From assembly GCA_032433595.1 (NCBI GenBank), contig JASWJB010000172.1, forward strand, positions 1 through 64,000: a stretch of 64,000 nucleotides of DNA, written 5' to 3'. A model generated the notes under the pieces. The model ran no database searches, was not told where the DNA came from, and was given only the letters and a program-made list of their open reading frames with translations. The DNA is from Conoideocrella luteorostrata (lineage: Eukaryota > Ascomycota > Sordariomycetes > Hypocreales > Clavicipitaceae). This document shows positions 23,880 through 34,245 of this stretch, piece by piece (the first letter of the stretch is position 1; each line of letters opens with the position of its first letter). A program made the position numbers and the translations under genes.

Positions 23880-24560
23880 TAACTGCGGAATAAAGTTCCC
23901 TGCTATTTCCGCTGTTCTAAGAAAATGCATGGGTAGACTTTGAAAACAAATTTAAGTAAATAATTGATTTCTGGTCGAGACTAGTACTAGATGCATCACT
24001 ATTAGGCGAAACTTTAACTATAAGTGACCTCGAGATGGTGTTCTTAATGCTGGATAAATCAATCGTGGATGAAACTTCACCTTACTGGCAGCGCCGACTT
24101 GCTTATAATTAACTGGCAACAGTGGTGGCATTAGCTAAGTAGATTCCCAAAAATCGCAGGCACATCGAAGTCCTCTAGGATAAACCAAGCCCCAGACTTT
24201 CCACTGTTGTTATTGATGCTTATGTTAGGGCTCTAGAGGGACAAATGTCCCGAAACGACGTTTGTCTTCGTATGCGATGGGCTAAACGCCTGTTAAGTCT
24301 TTTTAGCGGAGACTTGTTTTTGCTTTTTACGTATTCTGATTAGGCTAAGGCAAAGATATATGTATTATATGCTTGAATAATAGAATTTCCCTGACATTAG
24401 CTATATAGAAAAGATTTCTCTGTTACAATTGACTTCTTAGAACATATTTCTCGCGAAGCTAGTTAAGCATGCTGTCTAGCCCTAGGCAACAGCGTAGTGT
24501 TTTCTATATAAGTTTCTCACACCGTGAGAATGTACTAATTGGCGTATTAGTTTAGATAGA
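23880..24560 (+). pseudogene. Uncharacterised helical fungal protein, RIP-degraded
   Basis: After a frame change near 23940 one plus-strand frame reads well to about 24560. It contains IIDFWSRLVLDASLLGETLT (about 23955-24020), DETSPYWQRRLAYN (about 24069-24110), RRHIEVL, MRWAKRLLSLFSGDLFLLFT (24275-24330) and ISREAS near 24450. Stops are TAA/TAG, several after residues where Gln is plausible (RLAYN-stop-LATVV, ALAK-stop-IPKNRR, YSD-stop-AKAK). From memory, similar uncharacterised proteins occur in Fusarium accessory regions. Function unknown. Confidence 0.5.
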
Positions 24561-25080
24561 TTATCTCTATCCCTTTTTCTAAGATCATAGAAGATATAAA
24601 AAAAAAATCGCATGTAGTATAGCATTTAATTGAGTTTATAGCATTGTTGCTGTCACATTGCCTCTCACATATAATTGTTATCTAACCTTATGCTATAGTC
24701 CTGTCTCTGCAGGCATATAATTAAACTTCCCTTAAGTATAGGCGTCCTCTGCAACCTTTAACACTAGGGTTATTAAGAGGATAGGCTTTTTATTGCTAGA
24801 GAATTTTCTAACCAATATTTAGTTACAGGGTTATGTCATGTGCTGTTCAGTGGTGGGTTACTAGCTGAACGTAGGAGGCCGGAAAGGCAGTTCGGAATGC
24901 CTTAGGTAGGTATAGAGGAAAAAAGCCACTTTTGTGAGGGGTATAAATTAGTGTATTTTAGAATGGGCTAGGAGAGAAAACCTTTGTATGCATTATTATT
25001 ACTAATTTTTAGGCTTAAATACTTTCTTTAATCCACTCCAACAGTATTATACTATTCTTCTTTATTAACATTACATTTTG
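24561..25080. other. AT-rich sequence, no gene seen
   Basis: Stop-rich on all frames; nothing recognised. Confidence 0.4.
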
Positions 25081-25084
25081 ATCG

Positions 25085-25885
25085 CTCTTCTGGCAACTCG
25101 CTGCTGGCTGACGCGCTTTATGGGAACTAACACCTAGGCCCTAGAGTTACTACTAACCCATAAGTTATAGCGGCAACTACGGTCCTAACACCGCTACCCC
25201 CTCTGGTTAGCTACAATCAGGCAGCTACTGGTATCTGTAGGTACAGCGCCCTATAGTGCTAGTAACTAAGCAACGACAAGCTCCCCTACGGCCGCGACTG
25301 CTAACCGCTGAGGTAAGCCACTGCGGCTGTATTCTTCTCGGTTACTGGTCATAATTAGAGGCCCCATAGCTTGCGACTAGTAACTATTGTTCTAGCTGGC
25401 ATTTGATTGCAGGCGACCAGTAGCTTAAATAAGGCGGTTACTAGTAGACAAATGGGCCACTTCAAAAGGTTACTGGTACCGCGTGCTTGGTAGGCCCATT
25501 GTTACTAGCACTCGCTACTTGAACCGCTACCACTAGCTTTTGCTACTAGTATGAGGCGCCGGGCGGTTACTAGAACCTTCAGGGGACTAGTAGCCCGCTG
25601 CACTAGGCTACTAGCACTTTAGGCTGCTAGTAATAAAAACTGCTTAGATACTAGTAGCTTGCCCTCCGTAGCTACTGGAACTTTCAGGGTGCTAGCAGTT
25701 AGGGTTCCAGCGCTCTGCCGCAGCGCTTACGGGGCTGCTAGTACTAACCAAGCTTAAGCCTGCTAGTACCAGTAGCTGGCACCGTGATTCTGTAGGCTAC
25801 ACTAGCTCCGTGGCACGCTGGCTAGCAGCTAATAATACTTTCAGGCACTAGTTGCTAGTATCTACAGCAGCCGCGTAAGGGTGTC
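25085..25885. repeat. Dispersed CTAGTA / TACTAG motif array
   Basis: This GC-richer 800-bp island contains variants of GCTACTAGTA, GTTACTRGTA and GCTGCTAGTA roughly every 20-40 bp in both orientations, with clear copies near 25440, 25465, 25500, 25545, 25575, 25610, 25655, 25740 and 25765. Some flanking words also recur (ACTTTCAGG near 25680 and 25840). The spacing is irregular, so it is not a clean satellite. No coding frame is present. Confidence 0.55.
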
Positions 25886-26134
25886 TATGGCCCTTGGGGA
25901 TAATAGAGCATTCATTTATTTATTTATAGACTATCCTAGTTACCTTTTCGGTACCTGGTCATAGTGTATAGTGGTTTATATGCTAACTTTTTGCTGCTTA
26001 CACTGCGATTAACGAGCTACAGAGAAGGCGTTTAATATCCATGCATAGGTGTTTACCTACCCACATTTTTAGTTATTCTTTCTGAATAACACGCAGCATC
26101 GATCGCACTTAGAATACTCTATTTTGTGGGACTT
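25886..26134. other. AT-rich spacer
   Basis: Short AT-rich spacer downstream of the FunK1 relic; nothing recognised. Confidence 0.35.
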
Positions 26135-28565
26135 ACTATACCTTCTCTTCACTTATCCTTATTTCCTCTATAGTATTACTAAATGCCTTAATGATTAGAA
26201 TGTATAGAATATTTAGATCTTGTGGAGTGCCAGTAAAGAGACTATCCTTATAGGGGAATAGGACATCTCTTATAGCCCTGCACAGAGGCTTAACATTATT
26301 AAAAATTTCTGGAAATTCTCTTAAAATGACTTCTAGCCCATTTTTGTCTATATCTCCGCGTTTATTCTAAGCAATATCCTTGTAGGTTCTAGTATACTAA
26401 TGTGAAAGTATGTTCTTGCTCACCGGCTTCTTTGAATAACTAGCTAATGCCTAACCGCAGCGAGCGCATAGCTAAATAAGAACATAAAAGAAGGCTTTAA
26501 TATTATGCCAATAAGTGTGCGAAATGCCAAGAAGTACCTCAATTGCCATGAACTCCATTGTACCAGTCCTTTGTCAGGCTCCACTCCGGCCCTTGCTATC
26601 TTCCTTCGCTAAATCTAAGTCAATAAGCATGCCTTTAAAGCCATCTGCCTTTTCTGGGTTAGTCACAATGATATTATTTTCGGAAATGTCTTAATGCAGG
26701 ATTTTACTATCTACGTGGAGTAATTAATGAACTTTAATAGTGTCGCGAAGACTCTTAATGAGTTCTATAACAGATTTAAACTAGCTAATGGATTAGCCCG
26801 CTAGAGAGATCGCTAGCACGCGTAAGATGCGGTTATTGTACAGTGTCTAGTCTTATTATATAAGGCTAGTACCTTCTGGCTCTTAAACGGGATAAGTAAT
26901 CCCGTTCTCTGCTTATTCTGTATTAGCTAGCTGGCTATTTAATCAAGATCTCTTAGACATATTGCTTAACTAATCCATTAACTTTCTCTTTCTGTGTTCA
27001 CTGCTAGCAAGGCTAAGACCTAGAAATTGGCTAAATAAGTGGCTTAGCGGAGGTTATAATTGCGAGAAGGACGTATTAGCACTGCGTGGTACGCCACAAA
27101 ACGTGTGCAGAGTCGAGAAAACCAGACCTTTATAGAGCTTACTAATGCTAGTGACTTCTTCTTTATAGCTAACCACCCTCGCGAGACTATTCACGCCGCG
27201 TTAGCTCGCTATTTTAAGTAGATTAGCCTCCGGCGGTTATATGCTAGAGGTCTAGGAGTATTTAACAACTCTATTAAATTCAGGCGCGCTAGTGGTCTTA
27301 GCAAGGAAGCAAGAAGTGCCACGGCAGACAATAGCTCACTGACAGGCAATCGGGTTAGGGTTAAGTTTAAGTTATTGCTTCCGCTTCTTCCCACGGGCTT
27401 TAACAGGTATAGCGATAAACAGCCTATTGTCTTTTGCCTTAGTAAAAGTGTCTAAGCCTAGCTCCTTGTCACTTATTATTAGATACGCGCAAAGGACTTA
27501 AATAAACTTCTTAGGCTCTTCGTGAACATTGAATGTGGCACCGCTATATAGCCTAGATCAGTCAAAGACCTATGTCTCTATCTCCGTTCTAGTTAGGGTA
27601 AAGGCATGCATAAATAAGCATATGGGCTGGTTAGCGAACATATTCTAAACAGCACTGCTAACCTAAAGCCATAATTTCTTGTTTTTCTTGTTAGACTCCT
27701 TGAGTTCTCTAACAATTAACACATAACTCTAATTATGCTTTGCGTTTACTATTGCTATTTTATCTCTTCCTCTTATTTTCACAAAGAGATTAAGTTGCCT
27801 TAAGGCCTTAGTTCTAACTTTATTGTATGCATTACTCCTAAAATATATAGCTCGTTTGGTTACCAGTAGTTCTTCCTGTAAGTTAAGTAACCACTTATAT
27901 ACTTCCTCCTTAGTGACTATAGCAGGTAGCTATTTCCACCTTTTCTCGCTATTGCTATAGTGACTCTTGGCGATTTACTAGATTTACTTAGCTTGCCTAT
28001 TCTATTTATGCCCTTTAAAATATTTCTCGTGGAATCCTTTGACCGCACAGTGGGTATAGTAGCGAATCTCTTTAAATACACAAGGTTTAATCTATCGCCG
28101 CGTTTATTCCAAGCCTTGCTGCAAGGCGGATAAATAGGTAATCAGAGTTTCAATAGGAGGGGGAACGCTTAGCAGTGGAGTAGAGTGAGAAATTAACCAG
28201 ATAGCGGCAATAATAGTATTCCAGATGTCAATATCTAGTGCCTGCCTAATTACAAGCTGTAATAATAAGCGAAAATGTTGGTACTTAAAGTTACCTTTTA
28301 GCACACAGAGATAAATTACTGTTAGATTAGACGCAAGAGCATCCTGTCCTGTTCTCAAGGCAAGTAACAAGGATATATTAGATACAAATAATATCATAAA
28401 TAGCTTCCCTATTACTGCTGCAAACAAGCGCGGCTGTTCTGGTTCAGGTGTACTGTCATTTAATTAAGATGCTTCGTTTTGCGTGTCTTGTTCCGCCTTG
28501 CGTAATGCCTCGCGAATATCGCTAAGCGGGTCGCCTAGAGGATGTTCATCGATAGTGTTACATTC
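26135..28565 (-). pseudogene. FunK1-type protein kinase, RIP-degraded
   Basis: The minus strand carries a nearly full-length FunK1 kinase, a fungal-specific Ser/Thr kinase family. In order: an acidic N-terminal segment (DEHPLGDPLSDIREALRKAE, about 28552-28495); a helical N-terminal domain (28427-28104); a block resembling FKEIRYYTHCAVKGFHEKYF (about 28075-28015); the nucleotide-lobe part around 27420-27000 (LKLNPNPIACQ, EANLLKIAS, KLYKGLVFST); and the catalytic block at about 26700-26550. There the loop reads H-stop-DISENNIIVTNP where an Arg or Gln is expected after His, followed by GMLIDLDLA (the family's equivalent of DFG) and TGTMEFMAIEVLLG. A C-terminal lobe runs to about 26135. Stops are TAA/TAG, several at expected Trp positions (FYVLI-stop-LC). 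One frameshift lies near 27250. Confidence 0.88.
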
Positions 28566-29570
28566 TTCTTGAGAAAGGTGAGCTATTTTTTAGGCTATTA
28601 GAGCCTATAGGACATTATTTTTGGGTTATATTATTATTAAAAGGATAAAAGTATGTTATCTTTGTGACGTCACAATAATTAAGAAAAGGGGAGTTCTAGC
28701 ATAAAAAGCAGTCTATTTATTGACTAAAAGCCGCTAGCTACTGAGTAAGCTAAAAAAAAGACAGCCAAGTAAATAGCACTAATGGCAAGCAGGCAGCATA
28801 GTCTTGGGTTGCCTAAAGCTTACTTAATTATAGGTATAGGACTTTAAAAGCAGAACTATAATTAAGTCCTCTAGGGAGAACAACTTAAGACACTTTATAT
28901 CCTATTAATAAATATAAAATACAAATTCCGTAGGATATTCTTATGGCAAGAATCACGTGACTTATAGTCCTTGCCCCTGAGATAATTAATGCCATAGCTT
29001 GCTATAGCCTGTATTTATAATGGTGCTTACAAAGTAGCAGCGTCTAAGCCTTTTCAGGCCTCCCCTGCTGGAGTGAAAGGAGGCAGTTAATAACAGAGGG
29101 GGGTGGCATTAAATTTTTAAAGGAGTACTCGCTCTGTTGTCAGCAGCATTGGTCTGAAACGGTTTCTAAGAAGTTTACGGTAAGCCACTGTATTCTACAC
29201 CGTATTCTCAGGAGTTTGTTCCAGGGACTAAGAAAAATGGGTCTCGCGGCGAAACTTCGGGTATTAAGCTTCACAATGGGAGGGACCCCGTCCGCTCTCC
29301 CATAGACAAGCTAGTAAGGGGCAGATTAGTAGTTGGGTCGGTGACGACCAGCGAACACCGGCTGTTGTATGTATTTTTGTTCAGTTTTGAACAATTGTTT
29401 TGCCGTAATGTTCGCGGTTTTATATCGAGTTTGTGATGCATGGTACTAAGGTTGCGCGCCGGTCGCATATGTACGGAGAACTAGCCAATCATTCATATGT
29501 TTTGTGAGCCCGTACAGAGGATAGTATAGCAAACTGGCAATATTGGCATCGTTCTAGACACGCTTCACGA
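28566..29570. other. Composition boundary, no gene seen
   Basis: AT-rich, TTAG/CTAA-rich sequence ends at about 29.0-29.25 kb and is replaced by balanced sequence. At 29100-29480 short open stretches exist on minus without a recognisable product. Confidence 0.5.
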
Positions 29571-29645
29571 AACCTTGTATATATATATATGTACGTGTGT
29601 GTGTATGTGTTTGTGTGTGTATGAAAGAGAGATAGAGAGAGAGAA
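29571..29645. repeat. TA / GT / GA microsatellite
   Basis: Three adjoining dinucleotide runs: (TA)n, then (GT)n with interruptions, then (GA)n. They end two bases before the stop codon of the desaturase gene and so form its immediate 3' flank. Confidence 0.9.
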
Positions 29646-29646
29646 A

Positions 29647-31095
29647 TCAATGGCCATGGCGACGCTCTATCAAGTCCCTCGCGGCCGCTTTTCTGCATTC
29701 CTCTAATATTCTTAACTGCTTGGCGACTTCGCCGAGCCTGCTAATAACCTCCTTGTTCCCCTGCGTGAAGCCGAATATCACGTATGGAATCCCAACATCC
29801 TGACAAAACTCTGCAACGTAATTCTGCGCCTGGCGCAAGTTGTGTCTTGGGAGACGAGGGAATAAATGGTGCACGACTTGAAATTGAAGTCCGCCATGAA
29901 CAAAATCCAACCAGGGCGGGCAATCAACGTCCATTGTTGTCCGTACCATCTTCTGAGCAAAAGACTCATTGATTCCCACATCCGCGCTGGACATGGCGAA
30001 GTGGCTAAGCGTAAGTTGTACGTGCAACGTGCCGGTGACCATGTGCGACACGAGCAGAAAGGCAATACGGGACGACCACGTTGGTATCGACAAGTATAGC
30101 GTCCGGTAGCCAAACCAGTACCAGAAAAACACCTGGCCGGTAATTTCGAGGTAGCGATGCCACCATGCCGGGCCTTTACGAGGCGCCTGCGCCGGATCTA
30201 GCAAGTATGTCCAGGCCAAGCGATACAGATTAAAACGGCCAAACAAAAGGATGGGGTAGTAGAGGTAGTTCTGGTACTGGATAAAAAATCGCGCCGCATT
30301 GTCAAAAACCATGGTGCGGTCGTAGTAACTTGAGCGTAGAGAAGAAGTAAAAAATCGAGAGGAGATGGCAAAAAATGGCATGTGCTGGATGTCCGGGTCG
30401 TGCTCAGGTGAATTGGTTACTATGTGATGAACGTTGTGATTTCGCTTCCACCAACCGATAGAGAGGCCGCCAAGGAAATCGGCAATGAAGATTCCAATGC
30501 AGGTGTCTGTGTGGAATCCGTGAGTTATGCTTAGGTGGCCGGCATCGTGAACGGTAAAGGCAAGCAAGTGCCAGAGGAGCCCCAGGCAAAGACTCGACAG
30601 AAGGTAACAGGAGTGGTGAAGAAATGTCAAGAAAAGAACGAAAAGGATTGCGTAGCGGACAAACTCGACAGCGTAGCAGCTATACTCACACTGATAGAGC
30701 CCTTTGGACCGCAATTTCTCATCGAGCTGGCGGTACTTTAAGGCGACCTCGTTCTGTGATGCTTGGTCCAGACGAGGGTATTTAGAAAGATCCGACGATA
30801 TCGCATGCGCTGCTGATGCCTCAACTGATGACAGTTTTGGGGATTCTAATTTTAATGAGAATGAGGTTGACGAAGGAGAACTAGACGCAGTGCTTCCTAG
30901 GAGCCTCTGATGCGTTTCGTCTCCTGTATGCTCCTCATCGAAGACTGGTGATGGTGGCGTTGTTGATTTTCTAGATGAGCCATCATCTTCGTCGGCACTA
31001 GGCACTTGGTCGTCGACGTGCTTTGGCGCCAGAGATCTAAATTTTCCTCCTTGAATCGGGGGCAGATATTGACGGCCCCTCGTGTCATTTTCGTA
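29647..31095 (-). CDS. Delta-8 sphingolipid desaturase, N-terminus missing
   Basis: The product is a membrane fatty-acid desaturase of the front-end type, which in fungi desaturates the long-chain base of glucosylceramides at carbon 8 in the ER. All three histidine boxes are present: HDAGH (about 30558-30544), HNVHH (about 30443-30429) and QVVHH (about 29887-29873). Hydrophobic segments surround them. Intact family members start with a cytochrome b5 domain carrying HPGG, followed by a linker with PPIQGG. Here the linker (LPPIQGGKFR, about 31062-31033) is present, but a TGA at about 31103-31101 closes the frame, no HPGG is found upstream, and no ATG exists in the first 200 codons. The desaturase core is undamaged for about 450 codons. 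It is either truncated or spliced to an exon I could not find. Confidence 0.82.
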   Translation of the reverse strand, partial: YENDTRGRQYLPPIQGGKFRSLAPKHVDDQVPSADEDDGSSRKSTTPPSPVFDEEHTGDETHQRLLGSTASSSPSSTSFSLKLESPKLSSVEASAAHAISSDLSKYPRLDQASQNEVALKYRQLDEKLRSKGLYQCEYSCYAVEFVRYAILFVLFLTFLHHSCYLLSSLCLGLLWHLLAFTVHDAGHLSITHGFHTDTCIGIFIADFLGGLSIGWWKRNHNVHHIVTNSPEHDPDIQHMPFFAISSRFFTSSLRSSYYDRTMVFDNAARFFIQYQNYLYYPILLFGRFNLYRLAWTYLLDPAQAPRKGPAWWHRYLEITGQVFFWYWFGYRTLYLSIPTWSSRIAFLLVSHMVTGTLHVQLTLSHFAMSSADVGINESFAQKMVRTTMDVDCPPWLDFVHGGLQFQVVHHLFPRLPRHNLRQAQNYVAEFCQDVGIPYVIFGFTQGNKEVISRLGEVAKQLRILEECRKAAARDLIERRHGH

Positions 31096-31103
31096 TAATC
31101 ATC

Positions 31104-31913
31104 GAGGTTCCGCTCACGCACTGTATAAATCAATTGCTAAAAGCTCACTGTTACCACAGTGATTAACGGTTTCTCAAAAAGGTCAACAAATACGACGTAA
31201 TGTTCCACTCAATCACCTCGAAACCATCACTGATAAAAACCTGCGCCCTATCATCATGCATTTCTCCGCTCAGCTAGTTGAAACGGAATGACCTACTTTT
31301 GCACGGCTCAGAGACGCTGCAGTAGAGACATTGCTCTTTGCAAATCTGCTGTCTGTGGAAACTGACATGGCGCTATTACATAATTATATTCCGTCTTTAG
31401 TCCTTGCAGCTGACGCCCATAATTTGGAACTCAGTCTGCCATTCCAGCTGTCAATATTCTGTGTCAATAGGTGGGTTAGGGAAGGGGGCAAGTCAGCCAA
31501 ACATGAAACTGGGAATGATAGTGACGTTGGCCGGATACTTCTCCCCATGCATTCACGCTATATTGAAAGGACTGGACATCGCAACAAGAAAATCGACACT
31601 TGTACACTGCCGATGTTTGCCTCGGCTCTTGCCCTCCCCATTCTTCAATTCAGGTGGCCTGTCAGGTCGTCCGATATAGTCACAGGCTCATCATCAGAAT
31701 GCGTAGACTAAAGGTCGTCACAGCACTTGAGGGGAGAGAATCAGCATAATGGTATGGAGACGACGATCCGGCCTTAGCAAGCTGCGGTCACAAGTGACGG
31801 CTCTGTGTATTTTAAGGGGCTAGACCCAACCAATATCATGTTACTAAATAGAGCATACTCCAAGATGGCGTTCTAGCAAGTCCATTGATGGTAGTCTCAG
31901 CAGTTTCCATCTG
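31104..31913. other. Intergenic sequence, no gene assigned
   Basis: The missing 5' part of the desaturase would be expected here on minus, but no cytochrome b5 motif is visible. Overlapping open stretches at 31331-31711 on plus show no known motif. Confidence 0.4.
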
Positions 31914-32795
31914 TCATACCGAGATCAAGCGACCTGGATCGACAATAAGCTCAACATTCTGCTGTACAGCCTCAAAACGCATATACTCGCAACTCTCACT
32001 CTCCAGATGATTGATAACACCAGCAAGGGTCGTAAACTCTCTTCCGCAGCGGCTATTCGGGCAGTGGTACAGCTTCTGCTGATGAACAGGAGAGCTAAGA
32101 TGCTGATTCAGGGACGTGAGTTTGTCGAAGAGGCGTGCGCAAAGATAGCATTGGTAGGCTTCTGCAATAGAGTTCCATGCTTTTTCGGTAGCATTGTAGC
32201 TGGTACTACCCGACCAAGCGAGGAGCTTCTTAGAGATGATGCTATTGGGATCGCGGCTTCGAACAGCCTCATAGAGTTTATCACGGCTTAAAGGTGCCTT
32301 GGAGCAGCGACCGCTCTCTAGATGATGAACTAACCCGGTGGCTCTTCCATGCTCCTCTTTGCAAAAAGGGCACTGAATGGAAGTGTTGAGGTGGACCTTG
32401 CTATGGAGGTGCTATCAGATATCTGTCAGACGGGATTGTTTGACAATAGCGAGAGAAGCATGACTCACCTGATTAATATTGTTCCAGTTCTTGAAGTAGC
32501 GATCGCAGGGGTTGCAGTAGAGGTGCTCTTCGACTTCATGGTCGCGAAGATCGGCTTCATCGTAAAATGCATCGTCGCAGTCTTCACACCAGTAATCTGG
32601 CTCATCACAATCGGAAGATTCAGCCCAGTGGCCTACATCAGTCATATGCTGGTCTGCCGCGTGTTGAATACCAAAATACCGATCACACGTATCGCATTCA
32701 AAGTCGGGAGGGCAGTGACCGGTGGCGTCCATATGTTGCTGACGCGACTGCCAGCCAGCGGCAAATGTCCTCCAGCATGTTCCGCAGGTGGACAT
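31914..32795 (-). CDS. C2H2 zinc-finger protein, two exons
   Basis: Two exons, 32795-32469 (109 codons) and 32396-31914 (161 codons with stop), are joined by a 72-bp intron with GTGAGT donor and AAG acceptor. The product is 269 aa. The Cys/His pairs follow one another through the whole protein: CGTC...HMDATGH, CDTC...HMTDVGH, CEDC...HEVEEH, CNPC at the exon end, CPFC...HHLESGRC, CYLC...HLSSPVH, and a final CPNSRC...HLESESC. That is about seven fingers, with little sequence between them. The continuous finger array and the closing R-L-I-S motif match a conserved uncharacterised ascomycete family as I remember it. It probably binds nucleic acid or acts in RNA processing; a specific target cannot be named. 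Both exons are open and in phase, so the gene looks functional. Confidence 0.85.
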
Positions 32796-33937
32796 GGCGC
32801 GAATAGATGGGGAAAAGACGGCTATTTCATCCCTTATGCGAGTAAGCAGGATGGACAGTTAATCAGATGTGTGGGAAGATTGCGGCGGAACCTACGGGGT
32901 AGTCGATGAGATCGTGGGGCCAGGCAGACGGTTTCCAGCCCTTTGGGCCATATTTTGTGTGTGCCTAAGGATAGGCTGCAATACACGTGACTTTACTCTG
33001 CAACTTTGTGACACTCTCCGTGGAAAGTGACGTCGAATTGGTACTGGGGGATTCCGGTGCGAGCCCCGACCAACCCTACATGGCAGACCTCCAGCGCATG
33101 CCGCGGCCGCCACAATTTCGTCGCAACCTCGAGATCGTCGTCGTCTACGGCCTCACGCTCTACCCCTCGCGGCATATCTGCACCTGTGGATATGTTATGG
33201 GTCCAACCACAAGGCCAAAAGCATATAGTATGAGAGAGGCTTGAGGAATAATCTTGAATTGAAAATTTGATGAGGGTTATCTGATGTTTCGATCGCTTTT
33301 ACCATCTCGGTTGTCTTGTTACCCACTGCCAACGGATTCCACTACTTCTCACAATCAATTGCGTATTCGCTAATCAGGGAAAGCGAAGCTTTACCAGAGA
33401 TTTGCGATTAAGCAAGGCGAGGGCAAGAGCAGGGAGAAGCGTAGCTTCCCGCTTTGCATCTTTAATGGGCCGGCACATGTGGCATCCGGTTTTTTCTGCC
33501 TCTCTGTAATTGGTTCAATTTGTTAATTCGTTCGGCCATCGGTCGATGAAAAACATGATGTATCGTGATGTATCGGATCGCGAAGATGTTGTGTTAATGA
33601 ACCCTAAGTTATTCATAACGGTCATATAGTATAAATTACTTAGGAATTATTCTTGTAAGACATGCTTAGGTCTTCATTAGCTGAACGCTTTTCACTGTAA
33701 GACATTGCATTTCCCCACCAGAGTAACTGCAATCGGGCGGTATGAATTTACCCCTTCACCTTCATTAAACAAAGAGTGTATCAGACTTCTCTTTAATGAG
33801 CGAGCACTCAAGCCTAGATTATTAGTTACGTTCAGAATAATCCTCCAAGTAGTCTCGCCAAGGACAATCATCTTGCCCGTTTCTACTCGCACTAGTCAAT
33901 CGGGGTTGTTATACAGCTCCTAGCCGGATTTTATAAC
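32796..33937. other. Intergenic sequence, no gene assigned
   Basis: A GC-rich patch at 32985-33245 is open on both strands without a recognisable product. The rest (33250-33937) is more AT-rich. It may include decayed sequence that once followed the phosphorylase fragment. Confidence 0.4.
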
Positions 33938-34240
33938 TTACATATGTGCCTCTTCCTTGGGTGGGTGAAAGAGCAGCTGCCTTGCGTAGGCGGCTGCCAC
34001 TGCTGCTGCGTAGCCATGCCACTGGTCATTCTTACAAGTATCGCAGTAGTCAGATATGCTACGAATGATCATGCATGGGAAATCAACAAGCGCTTCTGCT
34101 GCTTCCGTCTCGCAGCATAACAGCCCGTATTGCTCTGCTAGGTGATCTCTTAGAGCAGCATTTTTGACGACCACGCGAAGAGCATGAAGCCTTACCACAA
34201 TAGCAGGCAGACCAAAATATTTATCATCCAGGGAGCATTT
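33938..34240 (-). pseudogene. C-terminal piece of a nucleoside-phosphorylase domain
   Basis: The minus strand reads VVKNAALRDHLAEQYGLLC, then ETEAAEALVDFPCMIIRSIS, DYCDTCKNDQWHGYAAA and a final Ala/Tyr-rich helix. This is the C-terminal third of the PNP/UDP phosphorylase domain found at the start of many fungal NLR-like (NACHT/ankyrin) proteins. The Glu-rich MEAAG element, here ETEAAE, and ISDYCD are family hallmarks. The frame ends at 33938 without the expected ATPase domain behind it. Confidence 0.75.
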
Positions 34241-34245
34241 TTAAC

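Noticed and set aside
10271..28565. The idea that TAA and TAG are read as Gln in this organism, since stops fall on Gln sites
   Set aside because: Many stops fall on expected Trp sites (TGG to TAG), and genes in the second half use TAA/TAG as normal terminators. RIP explains both.
32349..32909. 186-codon plus-strand open frame
   Set aside because: It is antisense to the spliced C2H2 zinc-finger gene, whose Cys/His pattern and splice sites are convincing; the plus frame has no motif.
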